DNA of 64,000 nt from an uncultured Eubacteriales bacterium (GTDB lineage: Bacteria; Bacillota; Clostridia; Oscillospirales; CAG-382). This document shows, in pieces, positions 8,973 to 17,880 of this stretch. The notes below the pieces were generated by a model. It was not told the origin of the DNA. It was given only the letters and a program-made list of their open reading frames with translations, and searched no databases. The stretch lies in the NCBI GenBank assembly GCA_934502885.1, contig CAKSUT010000008.1:62001-126000 (forward strand), in the 5' to 3' direction. How positions within the stretch are numbered: position 1 is the stretch's first letter; each line of letters begins with the position of its first letter. The translations under genes were made by a program, and so were the position numbers.

Positions 8973-11138
8973 TTGGAAAAATCACGTGTATGGAACAGAT
9001 TTCCGCAATTTTTGCGCGAGTACGTCTTTTCTCTCGGTTGGAAAGAGCTTTACGAGGTGCAGGAAAAGTCGGCTGAGATAATTCTCGAGACGGGAGATAA
9101 TCTGCTTCTCTCGTGCGCCACGGCGTCGGGAAAAACCGAAGCGGTTTTCTTCCCCATGCTTGCCGATATATGCACCGAAAAGGATAAGGACGCCGCCGGT
9201 ACGCGCATACTTTATATCGCGCCGCTCAAGGCTCTTATCAACGACCAGTTCGGCAGAATATCGGCTCTCTGCCGTGACGCCGGTATCACGGTGAGCCACC
9301 GTCACGGAGAGGTGTCGTCCTACGACAAGGAAAAGTATCTCGATGAACCGTCGTGCATACTCCAGATAACACCGGAGTCTCTCGAAGCCATGCTCATGCG
9401 CCACCCGACCGAAACGGCAAAGGCGTTCTCTCGGCTCAGATATATCGTTATAGACGAGCTTCATTCGGTTATGGGCGCGGACAGAGGAAACCAGATACGC
9501 TGCCTTATCGGACGAATATCGGAAACAATAGGGAAAAAAACGAGAATTTTCGGACTTTCCGCCACGATAGGTGATATTGACGGCACGTGCAAGTGGTTAA
9601 GCGAGTGCAACGGTCTTGCGACAAGAAGCCCCGTCACCAAACGCACACCTCTTTGCGCATCACTCCTTTTTGAGGCGTTCGACACAAGAGCGGAATGCGA
9701 AAGGTACGTGTACGAAGCGGTGAAGAAAAAGAACAGCCTTGTTTTCGCAAACAGCCGCGACGAAACAGAGCGCATAACCTTCGCTCTGCGCGACATAGCG
9801 AAGAAGCGTTCCGACAGGGACGACATATACATTCACCACGGTAACATTTCAACCGCACTGCGCAAGGACGCCGAGAGGGCGCTCAAAAGTCCCGATATTC
9901 ACAGCGTCGTCTGCGCAACCTCAACTCTCGAACTCGGTATAGACATCGGCAGACTCGAGCGTGTCGTGTCCCTCGGTTCGCCGAATACGGTGTCCGGATT
10001 TTTACAGCGTCTCGGACGTTCCGGAAGACGTGATACCGTGCCGGAAATGCTCTCGGTGTTCTGCCGTGAGGAGGACTCCGACGACCCCGAAAACAGTGAA
10101 TTTTTGCCGTGGGAGCTTTTGCAGGGAATAGCGATAGTCGAGCTTTACAGGCGCGAACGCTTCGTCGAGCCGCCCGAGAGAAAGACCTACCCCTACAGCC
10201 TTTTGTGTCACCAGACGATATCGGTGCTTGCATCGAATCCCGAGGGAATGACCGCCCCCGAGCTTGCAAGAAGTGTGCTGTCTCTTGCGCCGTTTAGAAA
10301 AATACCGTCCGAAGACTTCAAGCTTCTGCTCAAAAATCTCGGCAGACACGGCTATATATCGCAGGTTGACGGCGCGAAGCTCATTGTGGGACTTGCGGCG
10401 GAAAAGATGATATCCTCGTATAAATTTCTTGCCGTGTTCAAGGACGAGGAAAGCTACACGGTAAAAGACGAAAGCGGCAAGGAACTCGGCGTGCTTCCGG
10501 AGTCTGTAATGCCCGGAGGAAGCTTTGCGCTTGCCGGACGGTCGTGGGTCTGCGAAAGACTTGACTCCGAAACGAGAACGATATACGCACGCCTTGTCGG
10601 CGGCAAAATGTCGTCGTGCTGGAGAGGAAGCCTTGCCGGAATAGACACGCATATCGCGAAATACGTCGCTCTCGTTCTTTCGGAGAACGAGATATACCCC
10701 TACCTCGGCAAAAGAGCGGCGCAGGTGCTCACAGAGGCAAGACAAAAGGCGAAGAGACTCGGCATACCGGAGAATAAAATAGTCCGCGTATCGCCGGAAA
10801 GCTACCTTTTTCTGCCGTGGATAGGAAGCGTCGGAACGGCGACATTGCGCCGCTATATAGGATATGCCGCGGAGAGTATGCTTCTTTCGGGCGTTTCGCA
10901 GGAATCGCCGTATGTGCTGTCGTTTAAGATGCGTGACGCCGATATTCCCCTTTTCAAGGAGTACCTCAAGAGGTATATATTCACCGATAAGTCGGAAAAC
11001 TGCAAGCTCGTCGGAAACGGTGAGCATTACCTTATCGAGAAGTTCGACTCCCTCGTTCCGCAGGAGCTTCTCATGAAGGCGTATGCCGAGGACAGACTCG
11101 ATATGACCGACGTCGCCGAGCTTGTCAAAACACTCTGA
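8973..11138 (+). CDS. Lhr/BrxHI-like DEAD/DEAH-box helicase
   Basis: 721 residues from a TTG at 8973, placed 8 bases after AAAGGAGG; an ATG at 8943 lies before that ribosome binding site. Superfamily 2 motifs are complete: ATASGKTEA (motif I, about 49-57), APLKAL (Ia), TPESLE (Ib), DELH (motif II, about 161-164), SAT (III), and a second RecA domain with VFANSRDE, CATSTLELGIDIG and QRLGRSGRR (motif VI). The region after the core is an Lhr-like winged-helix/auxiliary domain, shorter than in full-length Lhr. It should unwind DNA or RNA:DNA hybrids in the cytoplasm. It forms the last gene of the TerB-C/GNAT/BrxD-like cassette, and rsmA begins 25 bases after it. Confidence 0.8.
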   Translation: MEKSRVWNRFPQFLREYVFSLGWKELYEVQEKSAEIILETGDNLLLSCATASGKTEAVFFPMLADICTEKDKDAAGTRILYIAPLKALINDQFGRISALCRDAGITVSHRHGEVSSYDKEKYLDEPSCILQITPESLEAMLMRHPTETAKAFSRLRYIVIDELHSVMGADRGNQIRCLIGRISETIGKKTRIFGLSATIGDIDGTCKWLSECNGLATRSPVTKRTPLCASLLFEAFDTRAECERYVYEAVKKKNSLVFANSRDETERITFALRDIAKKRSDRDDIYIHHGNISTALRKDAERALKSPDIHSVVCATSTLELGIDIGRLERVVSLGSPNTVSGFLQRLGRSGRRDTVPEMLSVFCREEDSDDPENSEFLPWELLQGIAIVELYRRERFVEPPERKTYPYSLLCHQTISVLASNPEGMTAPELARSVLSLAPFRKIPSEDFKLLLKNLGRHGYISQVDGAKLIVGLAAEKMISSYKFLAVFKDEESYTVKDESGKELGVLPESVMPGGSFALAGRSWVCERLDSETRTIYARLVGGKMSSCWRGSLAGIDTHIAKYVALVLSENEIYPYLGKRAAQVLTEARQKAKRLGIPENKIVRVSPESYLFLPWIGSVGTATLRRYIGYAAESMLLSGVSQESPYVLSFKMRDADIPLFKEYLKRYIFTDKSENCKLVGNGEHYLIEKFDSLVPQELLMKAYAEDRLDMTDVAELVKTL

Positions 11139-11163
11139 TTTCAACCGAAAGGTATACTGATGC

Positions 11164-12039
11164 ATGAACGATAAACAGATCCTCGAAAAACACAATTTCA
11201 GCTTCAAGAAAAAATTCGGTCAGAACTTTCTCACCGACTCGCGCATACCCTCGAGGATAGCGGAGAACTGCACCGACGGCGTGCCGGGTGAGGACGGGAT
11301 AATTCCGGAGGTGATAGTCGAGGTAGGACCGGGAGCAGGCATACTCACAAAGGAGCTTGCACGGCGGTTCAAGAGAGTGACGGCGGTCGAGATAGACGAA
11401 AGCCTCATTCCCGTTCTCGGAGAAACGCTCTCGGAATTTGACAATGTCGCGGTGAGAAATGCCGACATAATGGAGACCGACACGAAGATGCTTGCCGCAG
11501 AGCTTTCGGAGAACGGAAAGTACCCCGTCTCGGTCTGCGCAAATCTTCCGTATTATATAACGACTCCCGTCATAATGAAGCTCATAGAAGAGGGCGCAGG
11601 TTTTCGGTTTATCACCGTCATGATACAGAAAGAGGTCGCGCGCAGACTCACCGCTCCCGTGGGTTCGGACGAATACGGTGCGATAACGGCGGCGATTTCT
11701 CTCTACGGAAACGTGAAGAAGCTTTTTGACGTGTCCGCCGGCAATTTCAACCCCAAGCCCAAGGTCGATTCGGCGGTCGTGAGAATTTCCCTCGACAATC
11801 CTCCGAAATACACCGACGAAGAAAGAAAAAAGGCGCTTCTTCTCATAAAAGCGGCGTTCGGTCAGAGAAGAAAGACGCTTGTAAATTCGCTCTCGTCTGT
11901 CATGCCGTCGCTTTCCGTCGAGACAAAAGAGGAGCTTGCCGAAGCAATATCGAAGACTCTCGGCAAGCCGCAGGATGTGCGCGGAGAAAAACTCTCGGGT
12001 GAGGAATACGTAAAACTCGGAAAAGTTTTGGTAAAATGA
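11164..12039 (+). CDS. rsmA: 16S rRNA (adenine1518/1519-N6) dimethyltransferase
   Basis: 291 residues, normal for KsgA/RsmA. SAM-binding motif I is VEVGPGAGILTKELA (about 56-70) and the target-adenine motif is NLPYYI. The N-terminal KKKFGQNFL is the classical family opening. It transfers four methyl groups from SAM to two adenines in helix 45 of 16S rRNA during 30S maturation. It is preceded by GAAAGG and followed after 13 bases by the radical SAM gene, so it appears to share the transcript that starts at the TerB cassette. Confidence 0.95.
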   Translation: MNDKQILEKHNFSFKKKFGQNFLTDSRIPSRIAENCTDGVPGEDGIIPEVIVEVGPGAGILTKELARRFKRVTAVEIDESLIPVLGETLSEFDNVAVRNADIMETDTKMLAAELSENGKYPVSVCANLPYYITTPVIMKLIEEGAGFRFITVMIQKEVARRLTAPVGSDEYGAITAAISLYGNVKKLFDVSAGNFNPKPKVDSAVVRISLDNPPKYTDEERKKALLLIKAAFGQRRKTLVNSLSSVMPSLSVETKEELAEAISKTLGKPQDVRGEKLSGEEYVKLGKVLVK

Positions 12040-12052
12040 GAAAGGTATCGAT

Positions 12053-13936
12053 ATGACCGCTTTGACACCGAAAGAAAAAGCTTTCAAATATCTGAAAAAC
12101 GTACAGAAGCCGGGACGCTATATAGGCGGCGAACCCGGAAGCATAATAAAAGACAAGAAAAGAGTTAAGGCAAGCTTCGCGTTCTGTTTCCCCGACGCAT
12201 ACGAAATAGGAATGTCGAACCTCGGTATGAAGATACTATATTCGTGCCTCAACAAGAGCGACGATATGTGCTGTGAGAGGGTTTACGCTCCGTGGCCGGA
12301 TATGGGGAAGCTCATGAAGGAGAAGGATATCCCCCTTTACGCTCTCGAGAGCGGCGACGCCGTGCGTGACTTTGATTTTGTGGGATTCACCCTGCAATAC
12401 GAGATGTCGTACACTAACGTCCTCTATATGCTCGACCTTGCCGGTATTCCGCTTTACGCCGCAGACCGGGGAGACGACGACACATACCCGATAATCATCG
12501 GCGGCGGTCCCTGCTCGTATAACCCCGAACCCGTTGCGGATTTCTTCGACCTTTTCAATATCGGAGAGGGAGAGGAGGCGCTCCCCGAGCTTGTGAACGA
12601 GTATATAAAGTACCGTGAGGAATGCGACGCCGAGGGTAAAACCTACAGCAAAAAGGAATTTCTCCGCCGTGCGGCGCACTTAAAGGGCAACTATGTCCCG
12701 GCACTCTACGACGTAAGCTACGACACCGACGGGATACTTACCTCAGTGACTCCGAAACATCCCGATGTCCCGGCGGTTGTCGAAAAACGTACCGTCACAG
12801 ACTTTGAAACGTCCGAGTACCCTTGCGATGCACCTCTGCCTTTTATCGAGACGGTTCACGACAGAATATCGCTTGAAACCTCCCGAGGCTGTATCCGAGG
12901 CTGCCGTTTCTGTCAGGCGGGGATGATTTACCGTCCGTACCGCCCGAGAAGTGCCGAGAGACTTTGCGAACAGGGACTCGAATGCTATAAAAAGACGGGC
13001 TACGAGGAGCTTTCGCTATTGTCGCTGAGTATAAGCGATTTTCCCGAGCTTCGAGAGCTTGTTGACGGACTCAAAACCTGGACGGACGAGAAAAAGGTCG
13101 GAATATCACTCCCGTCGATGAGAATTGACAGCTTTGAAGCCGAGATAATGGAAAAGGTACAAGGCGTGCGCAAAACAGGACTCACCTTTGCCCCCGAGGC
13201 GGGTACGCAGAGACTGAGAGACGTTATCAATAAGAACATCACCGAAGAGGAAATTCTCGACGGCTGCCGCAGTGCTTTCGCAAAGGGACGCACGAGCGTA
13301 AAGCTTTACTTCATGAACGGACTTCCCACCGAGACCGATGAGGATATCGTCGGAATTGCAGAACTTAGCCAGAAGATAGTTGACGAATACTATAAGAATC
13401 CCAATAAGCCCAAGGGCAAGGGCGTCGAGGTATCGATATCCGTGTCGTGCCTTGTGCCGAAAGCGCACACCCCGTTTCAGTGGGAACCGCAGGACACAAT
13501 AGAGGAACTGCGCCGCAAGCAGAAGCTTCTCGGTGCGTCAATCACCACGAGAAAGGTGCGCTACGGCTGGCATGAGGCTAAGGTGTCGAGAATAGAGGCG
13601 GTTCTCGCAAGAGGCGACCGCAGACTGTCGGCGGCACTGAAAAGAGGCTTTGAACTCGGCTTCAAATTCGACGGCTGGGACGAGTATTTCGACTTCGATA
13701 AGTGGAACGAGGCGTTCGCCGACGCAGGAATCGACCCGTCGTTCTACGCAAACAGACGCTTTTCTTTCGATGACGTTCTCCCGTGGTCGCACATAAGCTG
13801 CGGAGTTGACACCGACTTTCTGAAATCCGAAGCGATAAAGGCGCACGCCGCCGTCACAACTCCCGATTGCCGCACAAAATGCTCGAATTGCGGTGTGCTC
13901 AAAAAATACGGCTGTGCAATTCACAAAAACAAGTAA
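12053..13936 (+). CDS. B12-binding-type radical SAM protein (TIGR03960-like)
   Basis: 627 residues, ATG 7 bases after AGAAAGG. The N-terminal ~240 residues resemble a cobalamin-binding Rossmann domain (VGFTLQYEMSYTNVLYMLDL, IIIGGGPCSYNPEP) but lack an obvious DxHxxG cobalamin ligand. The radical SAM core has ETSRGCIRGCRFCQAG (CxxxCxxC, 4Fe-4S ligands). The C-terminus carries a Cys cluster (DCRTKCSNCGVLKKYGC) that could hold a second cluster or zinc. The family is widespread in Clostridia and functionally uncharacterised; its usual DUF2344 partner is not adjacent here. Next to it is the PBP2 gene, fitting the rod-shape/division neighbourhood where this family often occurs. Confidence 0.82.
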   Translation: MTALTPKEKAFKYLKNVQKPGRYIGGEPGSIIKDKKRVKASFAFCFPDAYEIGMSNLGMKILYSCLNKSDDMCCERVYAPWPDMGKLMKEKDIPLYALESGDAVRDFDFVGFTLQYEMSYTNVLYMLDLAGIPLYAADRGDDDTYPIIIGGGPCSYNPEPVADFFDLFNIGEGEEALPELVNEYIKYREECDAEGKTYSKKEFLRRAAHLKGNYVPALYDVSYDTDGILTSVTPKHPDVPAVVEKRTVTDFETSEYPCDAPLPFIETVHDRISLETSRGCIRGCRFCQAGMIYRPYRPRSAERLCEQGLECYKKTGYEELSLLSLSISDFPELRELVDGLKTWTDEKKVGISLPSMRIDSFEAEIMEKVQGVRKTGLTFAPEAGTQRLRDVINKNITEEEILDGCRSAFAKGRTSVKLYFMNGLPTETDEDIVGIAELSQKIVDEYYKNPNKPKGKGVEVSISVSCLVPKAHTPFQWEPQDTIEELRRKQKLLGASITTRKVRYGWHEAKVSRIEAVLARGDRRLSAALKRGFELGFKFDGWDEYFDFDKWNEAFADAGIDPSFYANRRFSFDDVLPWSHISCGVDTDFLKSEAIKAHAAVTTPDCRTKCSNCGVLKKYGCAIHKNK

Positions 13937-13992
13937 GACTTATCCGCTATGCCGAGGAGGTGTTTTGTATCAAACGTTTTTTGAAAAGAGGA

Positions 13993-16047
13993 ATGTCGTC
14001 GGTCAGCATATCAAGACCGAGACTTTATGCGCTTGCCGTGCTTGTCGCGGCGGTCGCGGTCATATACGTCGGCAGACTCATGAACCTCCAGATAGCATCG
14101 CATGAATACTACTCGAGTCTCTCGAACCAAACGATAACCAAGTTTGAAACGATAGAAACCACCCGAGGCGAAATATACGACTCCGACGGCAATCCGCTTG
14201 TGACGAACGAGATACACTACAACCTCCGACTCAACCGCTCGTATCTCCCCTACGGAAGCGAGAACGCCGTTATAATCCGCCTTTTACAGTTCTTCGATAA
14301 GCACGGCATCGCCTACGCCGACGGTATGCCCGTGACGATACGCGAACCGTTTACCCTCACGTCGAACACAGAGGATAACCGTTCTCTGCGCGTGTTCGTT
14401 GACAAAAACTCGTCCGCGTTTGACGAAGATGTCGATATGTTTGCGGATACGAATATGTACGATTACATTTTCTCACGCTATAAGCTTGACGAGTACAGAG
14501 GACGCTACAGCGAGGCGCAGTTGAGGCGTGTCGCCGGACTGCGGTTTGACCTTGAGGTTGCGGACTTCGGCGTCGCAAACCCATTTACACTGCTTTCCGA
14601 TATAGATAATGACGTCCGCCTTTCGATAGCGGATATACTCCATGACCTGCCGGGCGTCGAGATATCGACTACCGCGGAACGCATATACAACGGGGGTTCT
14701 CTTGCTGCTCACGTTCTCGGAAGAATAGGCTCGATAGGCAGGGAGGAGTGGCCCGAATACAAGGAAAAGGGCTACGCCATGAACGCAAAGGTCGGAAAGA
14801 CCGGCGCGGAAAATGCGTTTGAAGAGTATCTTCGCGGTATCGACGGCGAGAAAAAGACCGAGTACGCCGCCGACGGCGTGACGATACTACAAAATACCGT
14901 CTCGAAACAGCCCAAAGAGGGATATTCGATAAGACTCACCATAGACAGCAACCTGCAAAAGGTCGCCGAACAGTCGCTTGAAAAGGTAATCCGGCAGACC
15001 GCCGAGGAGGGCGCATTCAAGGCGGAGGTTGACGGCAGGGGAGATCAGGGAGAGGACGCAGACTCCGGCGCTGTGGTTGTGCTTGACGTAACTAACGGCG
15101 CGGTAAAAGCAATGGCGAGTTACCCGGCCTATGACCAGAACTCGTACCCCGAGATAGTCTCCGACCTTCTTCAGGACGAAACGAGTCCGCTTCTCAACCG
15201 TGCGACTCAGGGTATATTCCCCCCCGGCTCGACCTTTAAGCCGCTGACCGCCGCCGCCGCACTCACCAAGGGCGTTATAACCGCCGACACCGAGATAACC
15301 TGTGAGGGCGTGTTCACGGCGTTTGAAGACTATCAGCCGGCTTGTTGGCTGTGGAACAGCTTCAGAATGACCCACGGTCCGATAAACGTCACAACCGCTC
15401 TTGCCGTTTCGTGCAACTATTTCTTCTATCAGATAGGTAAAGACACCGGTATCACCTACCTTGACGAATACGCTCTCGAATACGGCTTCGGAGTCGAAAC
15501 CGGAATAGAAATAGGCGAGCAGACGGGGGTTCTCGCAGGTCCCGAGTCGAGAGAGGAAAGAGGCTTCCTTTGGAACCCCGGCGACGTCATTCAGGCGGCT
15601 ATAGGTCAGTCCGACCACGCTTTTACGCCGCTTCAGCTTGCCTCCTATATGGCTACTCTCGTAAACGGCGGCACACGCTACAAGACACACCTTCTCCAGT
15701 CGGTGCATAACTATACGGACGGAAAGAAAGTGTATGAAACCGAAAAAGAGGTGCTCAACACGGTAGAGCTTAATCCTCTGCATGCCAAGGTAATCAAGGA
15801 CGGCATGAAACGAGTCGTCGAGGAAAACGGTACGGCGGCCGCTGTCTTTGAAAATTACCCCTACCCTATAGGCGGAAAAACCGGTACCGCACAGGTAGGA
15901 AAGGGAAGTGAAACGGCGGTGTTCGTCGGCTTTGCTCCGTTTGACGATCCTCAGATTGCGGTTGCTGTCGTCGTGGAACACGGTCATGCCGGAAACAACG
16001 CCTCAAAAATTGCAAAGGACGTGTTTACCGCTTACTTTGAATCCTGA
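13993..16047 (+). CDS. mrdA: Class B penicillin-binding protein 2 (peptidoglycan transpeptidase)
   Basis: About 684 residues. One N-terminal transmembrane segment (YALAVLVAAVAVIYVGRL) leads to a dimerisation region, then the transpeptidase domain with GSTFKP (active-site serine in SxxK), SCN (SxN) and KTGT. It cross-links peptidoglycan outside the membrane in the elongation machinery. The start is uncertain: AGGAGG at 13955-13960 is ideally spaced only for an ATC at 13969, whereas the first ATG (13993) lies 32 bases away and a TTG sits at 13981. A rare ATC start or a TTG is possible, and would add 4-8 residues. It follows the radical SAM gene directly and is followed by the DUF3810 gene. Confidence 0.88.
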   Translation: MSSVSISRPRLYALAVLVAAVAVIYVGRLMNLQIASHEYYSSLSNQTITKFETIETTRGEIYDSDGNPLVTNEIHYNLRLNRSYLPYGSENAVIIRLLQFFDKHGIAYADGMPVTIREPFTLTSNTEDNRSLRVFVDKNSSAFDEDVDMFADTNMYDYIFSRYKLDEYRGRYSEAQLRRVAGLRFDLEVADFGVANPFTLLSDIDNDVRLSIADILHDLPGVEISTTAERIYNGGSLAAHVLGRIGSIGREEWPEYKEKGYAMNAKVGKTGAENAFEEYLRGIDGEKKTEYAADGVTILQNTVSKQPKEGYSIRLTIDSNLQKVAEQSLEKVIRQTAEEGAFKAEVDGRGDQGEDADSGAVVVLDVTNGAVKAMASYPAYDQNSYPEIVSDLLQDETSPLLNRATQGIFPPGSTFKPLTAAAALTKGVITADTEITCEGVFTAFEDYQPACWLWNSFRMTHGPINVTTALAVSCNYFFYQIGKDTGITYLDEYALEYGFGVETGIEIGEQTGVLAGPESREERGFLWNPGDVIQAAIGQSDHAFTPLQLASYMATLVNGGTRYKTHLLQSVHNYTDGKKVYETEKEVLNTVELNPLHAKVIKDGMKRVVEENGTAAAVFENYPYPIGGKTGTAQVGKGSETAVFVGFAPFDDPQIAVAVVVEHGHAGNNASKIAKDVFTAYFES

Positions 16048-16067
16048 GAAAGGAGGAGAATGTGCAT

Positions 16068-17252
16068 ATGAATAATGATATCGGCGCATCCGATAAGGAG
16101 TTGGTCGCCGAAAAGGACACGGCTCCCGAGAATACGGAAGCCGAGGTGCGTGCCGAAAAAATACACAATGCCGTTCTTCTGTGCTGCGGTGCGGTCTTTC
16201 TTTTGGCGTGCGTTGTACTCGGAATCTGCCGAATGAATAAGGGAAGTGCATTTTCCGAGTTTGTCTGTACGGGAATTTCGGCGGCACTGCGCAAGGCACT
16301 TGCTTTCGCGGCGTCGTTCGCACCCTTTTCGATATGCGAAGCCCTTGCCGTTGCGGCGGTTCTTTACATCATAGTCCGTGCTGTGACCTATGCCGCAAGG
16401 CGTGATAAATTCCGCAAAACTCTCTTTTTCAAGAGAGTGACAAGCGCGGCTCTTGTGATCGCCTCGTGCGTCTATATGTCTTACGCCGTGCTTTTTACAC
16501 GCAAGCCCGTGAACGAATACATAGGACTCGAACGCACCGAGGTTTCTGCGGAGGATCTCGCTCTTGCCTGTGAGTATGTCACCGATAAGTTAAACGCCCT
16601 CGTCGAAAACCGCATGGTTTACTTTGACCCGGACGATTTTTCCGAGATGCCCTATTCCTTCTCGGAGCTTGGTGAAAAGGTCAATGAGGCGTATGCGTCG
16701 CTCACGCAAAAGGAAGAATACTCTTTCCTCACGAAAATGAACGTCAAGGCAAAGCCGCTTCTCGTGTCGAAGTACATGACCTACACCCACATCTCGGGAG
16801 TATATACGCCCGTGACGGGTGAAGCGAATATCAACACGAATTACCCCGACTACGTTATCGCCTTTACATATGCGCACGAGCTTGCGCACCAGAGAGGCGT
16901 TGCGCCTGAGGACGAAGCGAATTTCATGGCGTACCTCGTGCTTCTCGAAAGCGACGACCCCTATCTCAATTATTCCGCGTACAGATACGTGCTTGACTAC
17001 CTGCAAGGCGCACTTTTCACCGCAGATTACGACAAGTGCGTCGAGGTTGTGAGAGGTACGGCTCCCGAGATTCTGCGTGAGGAAACGGCATACTCCGCTT
17101 TCTTCGACAAGTACCGCGACAGCGGAGCGTCGAAGGTCGCGGATGTCGTGAACGACACAAACCTAAAGCTCAACAACCAGACCGCAGGTGTAAGAAGCTA
17201 CGGCCTTGTGACAGACCTTGTCGTCGCACATATAAAGACAAAGACGGAATAA
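16068..17252 (+). CDS. DUF3810 family membrane protein, putative zinc peptidase
   Basis: 394 residues from the ATG at 16068; a GTG at 16062 is an equally possible start, as AGGAGG ends at 16056. Three hydrophobic segments lie in the first ~150 residues. A large extracytoplasmic domain follows with HELAHQRGV (about residue 270), an HExxH-like zinc site, and downstream acidic DEANFMAYL. This is the DUF3810 signature; the family is uncharacterised but has metallopeptidase hallmarks. As the last gene after mrdA it may process an envelope protein; that is inference. Confidence 0.75.
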   Translation: MNNDIGASDKELVAEKDTAPENTEAEVRAEKIHNAVLLCCGAVFLLACVVLGICRMNKGSAFSEFVCTGISAALRKALAFAASFAPFSICEALAVAAVLYIIVRAVTYAARRDKFRKTLFFKRVTSAALVIASCVYMSYAVLFTRKPVNEYIGLERTEVSAEDLALACEYVTDKLNALVENRMVYFDPDDFSEMPYSFSELGEKVNEAYASLTQKEEYSFLTKMNVKAKPLLVSKYMTYTHISGVYTPVTGEANINTNYPDYVIAFTYAHELAHQRGVAPEDEANFMAYLVLLESDDPYLNYSAYRYVLDYLQGALFTADYDKCVEVVRGTAPEILREETAYSAFFDKYRDSGASKVADVVNDTNLKLNNQTAGVRSYGLVTDLVVAHIKTKTE

Positions 17253-17304
17253 CCATATCCTTGAAAAATGCGTTAATTGCGGCATATGCCGTGATTATAT
17301 AAAA

Positions 17305-17345
17305 GTGAGTTCGTAACCATCCTCACTTAAAACAAAACTAAGGAG
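17305..17345 (+). promoter_or_regulatory. preQ1-I riboswitch controlling queT
   Basis: GTGAG (17305-17309) pairs with CTCAC (17322-17326) around a TTCGTAACCATC loop. It is followed by an A-rich tail with ACTAAGGAG (17337-17345), the layout of the compact preQ1-I aptamer. The tail that would form the pseudoknot overlaps the Shine-Dalgarno AGGAG, so ligand binding should block translation of the QueT-type transporter starting at 17356. A 12-base palindrome (17280-17291) lies just upstream. Confidence 0.8.
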
Positions 17346-17355
17346 ATGCAAAAAA

Positions 17356-17847
17356 ATGAAAAAGCAAACCTCAAGAAACCTCACCCACGCCGCCGCAATA
17401 GCGGCACTCTACGTTGTGTTGACCTTTGTGTCCGCACTCTTCGGACTGCAAAGCGGAGTAATACAGTTCAGACTCTCCGAGACACTCTGCATAACGCCGC
17501 TGTTCACACCTGCCGCCGTCCCCGGGCTTTTTGTCGGCTGCATTGCGGCGAACTTTCTCACGGGAAGTGCCGTGTGGGACGTCGTATTCGGCAGTATAGC
17601 AACGCTCATAGGCGCCGTCGGAACAAGACTTTTAAGAAAGCACGAGCTTGCAAGCCTTTTCTGCCCCGTAGTGTCGAACGTGCTCATCGTGCCTTTTATT
17701 ATCAAGACAGTGTACGGTGCGGAGGAGGCTATACCTTTTCTTATGCTCACCGTAGGAATAGGCGAGGTCGCCATGTGCGTTGTCGCAGGAGGTCTTCTTC
17801 TCAAAAACCAAAGGAAAAATCTTGAGCGTATATTCCGTGAACCGTAA
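17356..17847 (+). CDS. queT: QueT-family transporter (queuosine precursor uptake)
   Basis: 163 residues with about five hydrophobic segments. It opens with a basic N-terminus and a TRNLTHAAAIAALYVVLTF-like first helix, and contains QFRLSETLC, conserved in QueT S-components. QueT proteins are substrate-binding membrane subunits of ECF transporters that import preQ0/preQ1-like precursors. The preQ1-I riboswitch immediately upstream supports the substrate independently of homology. The energising ECF ATPases are not in this window; queA, a later step of the pathway, is at 42575-43663. Confidence 0.87.
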   Translation: MKKQTSRNLTHAAAIAALYVVLTFVSALFGLQSGVIQFRLSETLCITPLFTPAAVPGLFVGCIAANFLTGSAVWDVVFGSIATLIGAVGTRLLRKHELASLFCPVVSNVLIVPFIIKTVYGAEEAIPFLMLTVGIGEVAMCVVAGGLLLKNQRKNLERIFREP

Positions 17848-17880
17848 TCGGAAATTTACAGCAGTGCGGAGGTGTTTGCC

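Noticed and set aside
10002..11207. 401-codon minus-strand frame over the helicase C-terminus
   Set aside because: It is antisense to the helicase and rsmA start; the translation is low-complexity Arg/Phe/Leu-rich without motifs.
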